A DNA stretch of 38,481 nucleotides from Bacteroidales bacterium (lineage in GTDB: Bacteria > Bacteroidota > Bacteroidia > Bacteroidales > UBA932), in assembly GCA_029009115.1 (NCBI GenBank), contig JAQXJU010000111.1:1-38481 (forward strand). Direction: 5' to 3'. The position numbers and the translations under genes are program-made. The notes under the pieces are model-generated. The model was given only the letters and a program-made list of their open reading frames with translations, was not told the DNA's origin and ran no database searches. Below, piece by piece: positions 16,477 to 24,878 of the stretch. The stretch's first letter is position 1; each line of letters begins with the position of its first letter.

Positions 16477-17958
16477 TTATTTCCCGGACAGGCTGCGCTT
16501 CATCGCATCGGCCCAGCCGTTCTTTGCCTTTTGTACTTCTTCGGGGGGCATAGAGGGCTCGAACACCCTGTCGGCTTGCCACTGCTTCTTTACCTCATCC
16601 AGACCGCTCCAGAATCCGACAGCCAGACCCGCGAGGTAGGCTGCTCCAAGTGCTGTGGTCTCGGTAACTTGGGGACGAACCACCCTCGTGGAGAGAACGT
16701 CGGCCTGGAACTGCATAAGCAGATTGTTTCGTGAGGCTCCTCCGTCAACCTTCAATTCTCCCAGAGGGACTCCGGCGTCCTTTTCCATAGCGCTGACTAT
16801 GTCCATAGTCTGGAAGGCTATCCCCTCGAGAGCCGCGCGGGCAATGTGCCCTGCGGTAGTGCCCCTGGTGATTCCCGTGATGCTCCCCTTGGCATACTGG
16901 TCCCAATAGGGCGCGCCGAGCCCGGTCAAGGCAGGAACCATATATACTCCGCCGTTGTCGGGTACTTCGCGCGCGAGCTGTTCGACCTCTGAAGAACTCC
17001 TGATGATTCCCAGCCCGTCCCTTAGCCACTGCACAACCGAACCGGCTACGAAGATGGAGCCTTCGAGGGCGTAGCTCACCTTGTCTCCTATCTGCCAGGC
17101 AATGGTGGTGAGAAGGCTGTTGCGCGAGAGTATAGGCTTGTCGCCGGTGTTCATAAGCAGGAAGCAGCCGGTTCCGTAGGTGTTCTTCACTGATCCCGGC
17201 TCGGTGCACATCTGCCCGAAGAGGGCCGCCTGCTGGTCTCCGGCTATCCCTGCAACGGGGATAGTTCCTCCGAGAAGTGAGGTGTTTCCGTAAACCTCGG
17301 AAGAAGAATGCACCTCGGGCATCATCGATTCGGGAATGTCGAGCAGTTCAAGCAGTTCCTTGTCCCAGCTCAGGGTATGGATGTTGAAGAGCATTGTCCT
17401 CGATGCGTTTGACACGTCGGTGATGTGGACATTGCCTCCGGTGAGGTTCCATACGAGCCAGCTGTCAACAGTTCCAAAGCGAAGTTCTCCGCGTTCGGCC
17501 CTCTTTCTTACTCCCGGAACGTTCTCGAGTATCCAGCGAATCTTTGTTCCTGAGAAATAGGCGTCTATTATGAGTCCGGTCTTCTCGCGTATCATTTCAG
17601 TCAGGCCGCGCTCCTTGAGCGAATCGCAGTAGGGCGATGTCCTGCGGTCTTGCCAGACTATTGCATTGCAGACAGGTTTACCGGTTTTGGCGTCCCATAC
17701 TATTGTAGTCTCGCGCTGGTTGGTGATTCCGATTGCGGCAATGTCTGAGCCTCCGAGGCCAAGCGAGGTTACGGCTTCGGTCATCACCGCGTATTCTGTT
17801 GACCATATTTCCATAGGGTCGTGCTCTACCATTCCGGGCTGGGGGAAGTGCTGGGTGAATTCCTTCTGGCATACGGCTTTAGCTTCGCCGTTACGGTCAA
17901 AAACTATTGCTCTGGAAGAACTGGTACCCTGGTCTAGGGCGATGACGTAGTCTTTCAT
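16477..17958 (-). CDS. glpK: Glycerol kinase
   Basis: Phosphorylates glycerol to sn-glycerol-3-phosphate. FGGY-kinase motifs are present: D-Q-G-T-S-S-S-R at the N-terminus, N-Q-R-E-T in the glycerol pocket, the conserved [11 protein letters not shown] and the C-terminal [13 protein letters not shown]. The 493-residue length is standard. It heads the glpK-glpF-recR operon and is divergent from rpsA. No glycerol-3-phosphate dehydrogenase gene is in the window. Confidence 0.97.
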   Translation of the reverse strand: MKDYVIALDQGTSSSRAIVFDRNGEAKAVCQKEFTQHFPQPGMVEHDPMEIWSTEYAVMTEAVTSLGLGGSDIAAIGITNQRETTIVWDAKTGKPVCNAIVWQDRRTSPYCDSLKERGLTEMIREKTGLIIDAYFSGTKIRWILENVPGVRKRAERGELRFGTVDSWLVWNLTGGNVHITDVSNASRTMLFNIHTLSWDKELLELLDIPESMMPEVHSSSEVYGNTSLLGGTIPVAGIAGDQQAALFGQMCTEPGSVKNTYGTGCFLLMNTGDKPILSRNSLLTTIAWQIGDKVSYALEGSIFVAGSVVQWLRDGLGIIRSSSEVEQLAREVPDNGGVYMVPALTGLGAPYWDQYAKGSITGITRGTTAGHIARAALEGIAFQTMDIVSAMEKDAGVPLGELKVDGGASRNNLLMQFQADVLSTRVVRPQVTETTALGAAYLAGLAVGFWSGLDEVKKQWQADRVFEPSMPPEEVQKAKNGWADAMKRSLSGK

Positions 17959-17991
17959 AAGGGATCGGTTGTGTCAAAGTGTTAAAACATA

Positions 17992-17999
17992 CAAATATA
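17992..17999 (-). promoter_or_regulatory. Putative -7 promoter element of glpK
   Basis: Minus-strand TATATTTG followed by T is a full match to TAnnTTTGY. It lies 34 nt before the glpK start in the glpK/rpsA divergent gap. No clear -33 TTTG was found at the expected distance. Confidence 0.5.
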
Positions 18000-18023
18000 G
18001 TAAAAGAAATACTTGCGAAAGCA

Positions 18024-18054
18024 TTTGTGAATCAGAATATTTTGTTTAACTTTG
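18024..18054 (+). promoter_or_regulatory. Bacteroidota-type promoter of rpsA (-33 and -7)
   Basis: TTTG at 18024-18027 and TAACTTTG at 18047-18054 are separated by 19 nt, the best two-part match to the Bacteroidota sigma factor consensus in the window. The predicted leader is about 55 nt and begins with a short stem CTCC/GGAG (18059-18062 with 18068-18071). Confidence 0.65.
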
Positions 18055-18114
18055 CGCGCTCCTTTCGGGAGACAGAACATATTGTATAACAACTAAGTAT
18101 TCTATCAAATTTTT

Positions 18115-19905
18115 ATGGCAGAAGAAATCAAGGAAACCAAGGCGATGCTGAATGCATCAGTAGCGCCCGAGAACTTCGACTGGGACGCCTTTGAAGGAGG
18201 CGAAGTCTATGGCGGAGCAAATCGCGAGGAGATTCGTGCAGCGTACGACAAGACGCTCTCGAAAATCGTGGCAAATGAAGTCGTAGAAGGTGAAGTCACC
18301 TCTATCAACAAGCGTGAGGTAGTAGTTACCATCGGCGGCAAGAGCGAGGGTGTCATCCCTGCTCCCGAGTTCCGCTACAACCCCGAGCTCGCAGTAGGCG
18401 ACAAGGTCGAGGTCTATGTCGAGTCTGCAGAAGACAAGAAAGGACAGCTCGTCCTCAGCCACAAGAAGGCCCGTGCCCTCAAGTCCTGGGACCGCGTCAA
18501 CGAGGCATTCAACAACGACGAGATTGTCAAGGGCTTCGTCAAGACCCGCACAAAGGGCGGTATGATAGTCGATGTTTTCGGTATCGAGGCTTTCCTCCCC
18601 GGCTCACAGATCGACATCAAGCCTATCCGCGATTACGATTCATATGTAAACCAGACCATCGACTTCAAGATCGTCAAGATCAACCAGGAGTTCCGCAATG
18701 TCGTTGTCTCCCACAAGGCTCTGCTCGAGGCTGAGCAGGAGGCCAAGAGGGCTGAACTCATCGGCAAGCTCGAAAAGGGCCAGATTCTCGAGGGTGAAGT
18801 CAAGAACATCACCAACTACGGCGTATTCGTTGACCTCGGCGGTGTTGACGGTCTCATCCATATCACAGACCTCTCATGGGGCCGCATCAATCATCCCGAA
18901 GATGTGGTGTCCATCGAGCAGAAGATCAAAGTTGTCGTTCTCGACTTCAACGAGCAGCAGAAGAGAATCGCTCTCGGTCTCAAGCAGCTAACTCCTCATC
19001 CTTGGGACAACCTCGATCCTGACCTCAAGGTAGGTGACAAGGTCAAGGGTAAGGTCATTCTCCTGGCCGACTACGGCGCATTTATCGAGATTGAGCCCGG
19101 TGTCGAGGGTCTCGTACACGTGTCCGAGATGTCCTGGAGCCCCCGTCTCCACAATGCTCAGGAGTTCCTCAAGGTTGGCGACGAGGTAGAGGCTCAGATT
19201 CTCTCCATCGACCGTGATGCCCGCAAGATGTCTCTCGGCATCAAGCAGCTCACCTCCAACCCCTGGGAGAACATCCGCAGCAAGTATCCTGTCGGAAGCA
19301 CACATAAGGCCGTTGTCCGCAACATCACCAACTTCGGTGTGTTCGCAGAACTCGAGGACGGTGTCGAGGGTCTCGTTCACATCAGCGACCTCAGCTGGAA
19401 CAAGATCAAGCATCCTTCAGAGGTTGTTGCCATCGGTGACAGCATCGATGTCCAGATTCTCGACTTCGACGAGGCCAACCACAAGCTCAGCCTCGGCCAC
19501 AAGCAGCTCCTTCCCAACCCTTGGGACGAGATTGAGGCCAAGTATCCTGTCGGCAGCACTGTAGAGGGCACTATCGCTTCCGTTACCGACAAGGGTGCCA
19601 ACATCACCCTCGAGGGCGACGCCGAAGGCTTCGCATTCACCCGCGAGATTGTCAAGGAAGACGGCAAGACCGCTGTTGCAGGTGAGACTCTTCCCTTCAA
19701 GGTCGTTGAGCTCCGTCGCAGCACCCGCCGCATTCTTCTCTCACACCTCAGAACCTATCAGGAGATTAAGGAGAAGGCTGCAGCCGTCGAGTCCGACAAC
19801 ACCAAGAAGGCTGTCAAGAAGATCAACTCCAACCTCGAGAAGACCACTCTCGGAGATATCGATGCTCTTGCAGCTCTCAAGGAGAAACTCGAGAGGGGAG
19901 AGTAA
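18115..19905 (+). CDS. rpsA: 30S ribosomal protein S1
   Basis: An RNA-binding ribosomal protein used in translation initiation. It contains six tandem S1 OB-fold repeats; the clearest begin at V-V-E-G-E-V-T-S-I, I-L-E-G-E-V-K-N-I-T-N-Y-G-V-F-V-D-L, V-K-G-K-V-I-L-L-A-D-Y-G-A-F-I-E-I and H-K-A-V-V-R-N-I-T-N-F-G-V-F-A-E-L, each followed by G-L-V/I-H-I/V-S/T. A basic tail follows the last repeat. The 596-residue length is as expected for Bacteroidota. Codon use is strongly biased to C-ending codons, consistent with high expression. Its TAA stop shares one A with the rnz start. Confidence 0.97.
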   Translation: MAEEIKETKAMLNASVAPENFDWDAFEGGEVYGGANREEIRAAYDKTLSKIVANEVVEGEVTSINKREVVVTIGGKSEGVIPAPEFRYNPELAVGDKVEVYVESAEDKKGQLVLSHKKARALKSWDRVNEAFNNDEIVKGFVKTRTKGGMIVDVFGIEAFLPGSQIDIKPIRDYDSYVNQTIDFKIVKINQEFRNVVVSHKALLEAEQEAKRAELIGKLEKGQILEGEVKNITNYGVFVDLGGVDGLIHITDLSWGRINHPEDVVSIEQKIKVVVLDFNEQQKRIALGLKQLTPHPWDNLDPDLKVGDKVKGKVILLADYGAFIEIEPGVEGLVHVSEMSWSPRLHNAQEFLKVGDEVEAQILSIDRDARKMSLGIKQLTSNPWENIRSKYPVGSTHKAVVRNITNFGVFAELEDGVEGLVHISDLSWNKIKHPSEVVAIGDSIDVQILDFDEANHKLSLGHKQLLPNPWDEIEAKYPVGSTVEGTIASVTDKGANITLEGDAEGFAFTREIVKEDGKTAVAGETLPFKVVELRRSTRRILLSHLRTYQEIKEKAAAVESDNTKKAVKKINSNLEKTTLGDIDALAALKEKLERGE

Positions 19906-20708
19906 TGATTTTTCAACTCCAGACTCTGGGCACTGCTTCGGCAATGCCCGTTTCTGACCGGAATCCAAGCGCCCAGGTACTGTCCGTACAGGGGCGCTTG
20001 TTTTTGATTGACTGCGGCGAAGGAACCCAGCAGCAGATGCGCCGCTGTCATCTGTCTTTTCTCAAGGTAGAGGCCATCTTTATCTCTCACACCCACGGCG
20101 ACCACATCTTCGGACTGCCCGGGCTTCTGAACACTATGTCACTCTACGGCAGAACAGGCAGACTCGATATTTACGGCCCCTCTCAGCTGGGAGAAATCAT
20201 AGACTGTTTCAAGAAACATTTCTCCGCCGGCGAGGGCTATGAACTTGTATTCCACCCGCTTGAAGGAGATGCTCCTCAAAAGATACATTTTTCTCGCCAT
20301 CTTGAGGTTACGGCTTTCCCATTGAGGCACAAGATTCCCTGCTGGGGTTATCGCTTCGACGAAAGGGTCAGCGAGAGGCACCGAAGTGCAAATCCCCTCT
20401 ACGAAGCAAAGTCCTATGCTTATTGCTCCGATACGGCACCCTTCGAGGAACTTCCGTCTTACGTGAGAGGAGTCAATACCCTCTTTCACGAGGCCACATA
20501 TCCCGACTCTCTTGCCGACAAGGCCCAGTCTTACTTCCACTCGACAACCCGTCAGGCTGCCCGCTGTGCACTCGAGGCCGGAGTCAGGCGTCTGATAGTC
20601 GGGCACTACAGTTCGCGCATCAAGGACTATGACGAGTACCTGAGGGAGTGCCGCGAAATCTTTCCCGAGAGCTATGCGGCCTCGGATGGAGACCTGTTCG
20701 ATATTTAG
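19905..20708 (+). CDS. rnz: Ribonuclease Z
   Basis: A metallo-beta-lactamase-fold tRNA 3'-processing endonuclease. The zinc motif S-H-T-H-G-D-H (residues 61-67) is intact, preceded by I-D-C-G-E-G-T-Q-Q-Q-M-R-R and followed by G-L-P-G-L-L. The later ligands are in Y-C-S-D-T-A and in L-F-H-E-A-T-Y and V-G-H-Y-S-S-R. At 267 residues it is short for the family (about 300), but all core motifs are present. Overlap with the rpsA stop by one base suggests coupled translation. Confidence 0.92.
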   Translation: MIFQLQTLGTASAMPVSDRNPSAQVLSVQGRLFLIDCGEGTQQQMRRCHLSFLKVEAIFISHTHGDHIFGLPGLLNTMSLYGRTGRLDIYGPSQLGEIIDCFKKHFSAGEGYELVFHPLEGDAPQKIHFSRHLEVTAFPLRHKIPCWGYRFDERVSERHRSANPLYEAKSYAYCSDTAPFEELPSYVRGVNTLFHEATYPDSLADKAQSYFHSTTRQAARCALEAGVRRLIVGHYSSRIKDYDEYLRECREIFPESYAASDGDLFDI

Positions 20709-20718
20709 TTTTTTTCGT

Positions 20719-20726
20719 TAAATTTG
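20719..20726 (+). promoter_or_regulatory. Putative -7 promoter element of the glucosaminidase-mltG-relA operon
   Basis: TAAATTTG followed by C fits TAnnTTTGY and lies between the rnz stop and the ATG at 20745, leaving a leader of only about 15 nt. A -33 TTTG is not clear within the T-rich sequence upstream. Confidence 0.5.
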
Positions 20727-20744
20727 CGTTTATATCGCAATGAA

Positions 20745-21713
20745 ATGAAAAGAACCTTTCTTCTGCTCCTCTCCCTGTTGATACTGCTTGGCGCCAGCGA
20801 CAAGAGCCCGCAACAGGCCTACATAGAAAAATATTCCGATCTTGCAGTTAGCGAGATGCTCCGCACTGGAGTCCCTGCCAGCATCACCATTGCGCAGGGC
20901 CTTCTCGAATCTTCCGCAGGCAAGTCTTTGCTTGCCGTCGAAGGCAACAACCACTTCGGAATCAAGTGCCACAACAACTGGAACGGCAAAACAATCCACA
21001 AGGACGACGATGCCAAGGGCGAGTGCTTCAGGGCATACCGCAAGCCGGAGCAGTCCTTCCGCGACCATTCCGACTTCCTACGCTACCGCGACCGCTACAA
21101 GTTCCTCTTTTCTTACGAGATAACAGACTATAAATCTTGGTGCTACGGGCTCCAGAAGGCAGGCTATGCCACCGACCCTTCTTATGCTTCGAAACTCATC
21201 AAAATTATCGAAGACTACTCTCTCTGGCGCTACGACACCCCCAGGCTCGAAGACCGCAAGGACACCGCGGTGTCCATACCCGAGTCGCCCGAAGTGCTGG
21301 AACAGGCCGTTCCGCTCGATATCGACAGTTTCGACGAGAGGTTCTCTTTCCCCCTGAACCGTCCCGTATATGAAAAGAACGGAGTCCCCTTCGTTATTTC
21401 ATCTGAGGGTGAGAGCTATTCAAGCATAGCGGCTTCCTATGGGCTCTTCCGCTCCGAAATTCTCCGCTTCAACGACATCCCTCAGGGCGGCGAACTTCTC
21501 CCGGGCACGGTAGTATATCTTCAGCATAAGAAAAGCCGTGCTGCAAAGGGACTCGACAAGTACATAGTCGAAGGCCAGGAAGAGAGCCTCAGGGACATAT
21601 GCCAGAGATTCGCCGTCAAACTATCCTCAATTCGTTCTCTAAACGGTTTTACCGACGACTACAAGCCCTCGGAGGGTGACGTGATACTCCTCAGGAGACA
21701 GAAGAAGAACTGA
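20745..21713 (+). CDS. Exported glucosaminidase (GH73-like) with C-terminal LysM domain
   Basis: A predicted peptidoglycan hydrolase cutting beta-N-acetylglucosaminyl bonds. After an N-terminal hydrophobic signal, the FlgJ/GH73-like domain contains S-I-T-I-A-Q-G-L-L-E-S-S-A-G-K-S, whose Glu (about residue 55) is the likely general acid, then N-N-H-F-G-I-K-C and F-R-A-Y. The C-terminus has two LysM-like stretches, the last with Y-I-V-E-G-Q-E-E-S-L and L-S-S-I-R-S-L-N-G. I chose the ATG at 20745 (322 residues); a TTG at 20724 lies within the promoter-like sequence. Its TGA overlaps the mltG ATG by one base. Confidence 0.9.
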   Translation: MKRTFLLLLSLLILLGASDKSPQQAYIEKYSDLAVSEMLRTGVPASITIAQGLLESSAGKSLLAVEGNNHFGIKCHNNWNGKTIHKDDDAKGECFRAYRKPEQSFRDHSDFLRYRDRYKFLFSYEITDYKSWCYGLQKAGYATDPSYASKLIKIIEDYSLWRYDTPRLEDRKDTAVSIPESPEVLEQAVPLDIDSFDERFSFPLNRPVYEKNGVPFVISSEGESYSSIAASYGLFRSEILRFNDIPQGGELLPGTVVYLQHKKSRAAKGLDKYIVEGQEESLRDICQRFAVKLSSIRSLNGFTDDYKPSEGDVILLRRQKKN

Positions 21714-22756
21714 TGAAAGCGCGCAAAACCATAGCCATATCAATACTTGCCCTATCGCTCGCTGTTACAGTGGGCTTTGCTCTGCTTTGGCTTCAGGACA
21801 ACAAACTGCCCAACTTCAAGGAGGAATACAATCTCTACGTCCGTCCGGGGATGACTGCGGATGATGTCCGTGCCGAGCTTTCTGCAGTAGCCAGACATCC
21901 CGCAAGCCTGAAGCGTGCCTTCCGAAGCAAGCAGGTCCACAACTATCTAAAATGCGGCCATTTTGTTGTACGGCCTTCACACAGTTCGGTATATGTGGCC
22001 CGTATGCTCAATAACGGCTGGCAGACACCCGTAAAGCTCACACTTTCCGGCTCCCTGAGGCTACGGGGCGAGATAGCCTCGCGAATCGCTTCACAGATGA
22101 TGATGGATTCAACCGAGGTCAGGGCTGCTATGGAAGACAAAGAACTTCTTGCCTGCTTTGGAGTGACCCCCGAGACAGTGTTCTCCCTCTTTGTTCCCGA
22201 CACATACGAGGTCTTCTGGACCGACTCTATGCGCGATATTTTCTCGAGGCAGAAAAAGGCCCTCGACAACTTCTGGACACAGGACCGTCAGGCAAAGGCA
22301 GCAGCCCTCGGGCTCAGCCGTATGCAGGTTGCTGTTCTTGCAAGCATAGTGAGGTCGGAGTCGTATCACGAGTCGGAGTATCCTTCGGTAGCGAGCGTAT
22401 ATCTGAACCGTCTCCGCAAAGGAATGAAGCTTCAGGCCTGTCCGACAGTGATGTTTCTGTACGACTTTACTCTCAACAGATTGCTCAAGAGTCATATCCA
22501 GGCCAAGAAAGATTCACCTTACAATACCTATACGCACTTCGGGCTGCCTCCCGCACCCATATGCGTGCCAAGCAAAGCCTCGCTGGATGCGGTGCTCAAC
22601 CCTGCCGGTGAGGAATATCTCTATTTCTGTGCCGATTCCCGCTTCAACGGCTACAATGTCTTCTCTAAAACATATGCCGAGCATTGCCGGAAGGCACGTG
22701 AATACCAGAAGGCTTTCAACGAAAGGCAGAAAGCCAGACAGCAGGCATCAAAGTAA
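21713..22756 (+). CDS. mltG: Endolytic murein transglycosylase MltG (YceG family)
   Basis: An inner-membrane lytic transglycosylase thought to cut nascent glycan strands. One N-terminal transmembrane helix (about 7-27) is followed by a LysM-like segment and the YceG core: L-F-V-P-D-T-Y-E-V-F-W, A-S-I-V-R-S-E-S (210-217), V-Y-L-N-R-L-R-K-G-M-K-L-Q-A-C-P-T-V (229-246) and G-L-P-P-A-P-I-C-V-P-S. The 347-residue length is normal. It departs from the usual A-S-I-V-E-x-E-T and D-P-T-V motifs: the first Glu is Arg214 and the Asp is Cys243. It is the middle gene of three that join wall hydrolysis and stringent-response genes. Confidence 0.92.
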   Translation: MKARKTIAISILALSLAVTVGFALLWLQDNKLPNFKEEYNLYVRPGMTADDVRAELSAVARHPASLKRAFRSKQVHNYLKCGHFVVRPSHSSVYVARMLNNGWQTPVKLTLSGSLRLRGEIASRIASQMMMDSTEVRAAMEDKELLACFGVTPETVFSLFVPDTYEVFWTDSMRDIFSRQKKALDNFWTQDRQAKAAALGLSRMQVAVLASIVRSESYHESEYPSVASVYLNRLRKGMKLQACPTVMFLYDFTLNRLLKSHIQAKKDSPYNTYTHFGLPPAPICVPSKASLDAVLNPAGEEYLYFCADSRFNGYNVFSKTYAEHCRKAREYQKAFNERQKARQQASK

Positions 22757-22765
22757 GTTTCGGCG

Positions 22766-24877
22766 ATGGAAGACATAGTTAGACAAGCACGCGAACTTGC
22801 CTCAGACATCCTCAGGGATGTACAACGCAGCAACGGTCACCCTTTCATAGAGCATCCCGACTCAGTCGCGGCCATAGTACGCGACGAGATTGGCCTGACT
22901 CCCGAGTGCCAGGCGGCCGTATATCTGCACGAGGCAACCCGCTGCCATCCTGAGGTATCGCTTGAGCAATTCCCCGAGGATATACGCAAGATAGTCGAGG
23001 GCCTGAACCTCATATCCACCATTAAGCCCAAGGATACACGTCTCGAAGCGGAGAACTACAAACGTCTGATTGTGCAGTATTCCTCCGATCCGAGAGTAAC
23101 TGTCATCAAGATAGCCGACAGGCTCGAGATAATGCGCAGTCTGGCGGCCTTCCCCAAGAGCTCGCGTGAGCAGAAACTCCTCGAAACCCTGATGCTGTAC
23201 ATCCCCCTTGCCCATCAGCTCGGCCTTTACAACATCAAGTCTGAACTGGAGGACATATGGTTCCGCTACTCCGACCCCGAACAGTACCGCGCCATCACCA
23301 ACAAACTCAAGTCAACCGAGAAAGACCGCGAAGCCCTCTCCCGTGACTTTGTCCAGCCCCTCGCCAAGACCCTGTCCGAAGCTGGAATCAAGTACAAACT
23401 CAAGGTCCGCACAAAGACGGCTTATTCCATATACAAAAAGATGCAGGCCCAGCACGTCCCCTTCGAAGGAGTCTATGACGTGTTTGCAATGCGTTTCATC
23501 ATCGACTGCGAACCCGACCGCCAGAAAGAGCTTGACCTCTGCTGGAAGGTGTACTCATACGTTACCCAGGAGTATATACCCGACACCTCGAGACTCCGCG
23601 ACTGGCTGACCCAGCCCAAGCCCAACGGCTACGAGTCGCTGCACATCACCGTCAGCAACAGGCAGGGGCACGCAATCGAAGTCCAGATAAGGACCAGGCG
23701 TATGGATGAGATTGCCGAGAGCGGACTGGCCTCGCACTGGTCATACAAGGGCATCTCCGGAGTCCAGACCCTGAACAACTGGCTTACGAGTGTACGCTAC
23801 AATCTCGAACACAAGAGCGAGACCCGCCCCGAAGATATGCCCAAGCCTCCTCAGGGAGAGATATTCGTCTTCACCCCCACAGGCGAACTCCGAATACTTC
23901 CCCAGGGTGCAAGCGTACTCGATTTTGCCTTCAATATCCACAGCGGGCTGGGCTGCCGCTGCACTGGTGCCCGCATCTCAGGCAAGGCTGTCTCCATACG
24001 CGAGCCCCTTAAGACAGGCGATGTGGTCGAAATCCTCACGAGCCGCAACCAGCATCCAAGCCATGACTGGCTCTCGTGGGTTGTGACCGGGAAAGCCCGC
24101 ACCAAGATACGTCAGGAACTCGACGCCGAGGAGAGGAAGAAAGCCGCACAGGGGCGCGAACTGCTCGAAAGAAGGCTCAAAAACTGGAAGCTCGATTTCC
24201 CCGACGATATGGTCAAGGACTTTATGAAGTCCAGGAAATACACGTCGATAATCAGCCTTATGGCGGCAATCGCCGATGGAGATATCGATGTCAACGAGGT
24301 TAAGTCATTTATACTCAAAGAAACAGAGGCAAAGGTGAGTGCCTCCGCCTCTGACCCTGCACGCCTTTCCTCCGACAAACCGGGGTCGTGGACTGCCGAA
24401 GCGGCAACTGCAGCAAGCTCCGACAGCATACTTGTGCTTAACGCTCGGAATGTCAAGGGGATGGATTACAAGATGGCAAAGTGCTGCAATCCTGTCTTCG
24501 GAGACGATGTCTTCGGCTTTGTCACCCGCGGCGAGGGTATAAAGATCCACCGCATATCCTGCCCCAATGCCTCTCGCCTCATCGAGAACTATCCCTACCG
24601 CATCCAGAAGGTTCGCTGGGTGAACACCGGTTCCGATGCCGACTTCCAGTGCTCTCTTGCTATTACAGCCGACCTCGAACACTCGGTAATGGGAGACATT
24701 ATGAACGTGATAGGTCAGTTCAAGGCTTCCGTCCGTTCGTTCAATGTCAACGAGAACAGACGCTCAGGTACCTATGACATATCGGTTCGTCTGATGGTTC
24801 CCTCGAATATGGAACTCGACAAGATTCTTTCGCAGCTGTCATCGCTGCGTCATATCCAGAAGGTGCACAGAATCTGA
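22766..24877 (+). CDS. relA: RelA/SpoT-family (p)ppGpp synthetase, hydrolase site degenerate
   Basis: Makes the alarmone (p)ppGpp. Domain order is HD-like (about 20-170), synthetase (about 200-330), TGS (about 370-430) and C-terminal ACT (about 625-703). The synthetase looks intact: R-T-K-T-A-Y-S-I-Y-K-K-M, Y-D-V-F-A-M-R, G-Y-E-S-L-H-I-T-V and E-V-Q-I-R-T. The hydrolase does not: the H-D-x-x-E-D motif reads H-E-A-T-R-C (55-60), and D-R-L-H-N reads D-R-L-E-I (118-122). It is therefore likely a synthetase-only enzyme, with a separate SpoT expected elsewhere. The gene follows mltG by 9 nt and converges on uvrB with one base between stops. Confidence 0.93.
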   Translation: MEDIVRQARELASDILRDVQRSNGHPFIEHPDSVAAIVRDEIGLTPECQAAVYLHEATRCHPEVSLEQFPEDIRKIVEGLNLISTIKPKDTRLEAENYKRLIVQYSSDPRVTVIKIADRLEIMRSLAAFPKSSREQKLLETLMLYIPLAHQLGLYNIKSELEDIWFRYSDPEQYRAITNKLKSTEKDREALSRDFVQPLAKTLSEAGIKYKLKVRTKTAYSIYKKMQAQHVPFEGVYDVFAMRFIIDCEPDRQKELDLCWKVYSYVTQEYIPDTSRLRDWLTQPKPNGYESLHITVSNRQGHAIEVQIRTRRMDEIAESGLASHWSYKGISGVQTLNNWLTSVRYNLEHKSETRPEDMPKPPQGEIFVFTPTGELRILPQGASVLDFAFNIHSGLGCRCTGARISGKAVSIREPLKTGDVVEILTSRNQHPSHDWLSWVVTGKARTKIRQELDAEERKKAAQGRELLERRLKNWKLDFPDDMVKDFMKSRKYTSIISLMAAIADGDIDVNEVKSFILKETEAKVSASASDPARLSSDKPGSWTAEAATAASSDSILVLNARNVKGMDYKMAKCCNPVFGDDVFGFVTRGEGIKIHRISCPNASRLIENYPYRIQKVRWVNTGSDADFQCSLAITADLEHSVMGDIMNVIGQFKASVRSFNVNENRRSGTYDISVRLMVPSNMELDKILSQLSSLRHIQKVHRI

Positions 24878-24878
24878 T

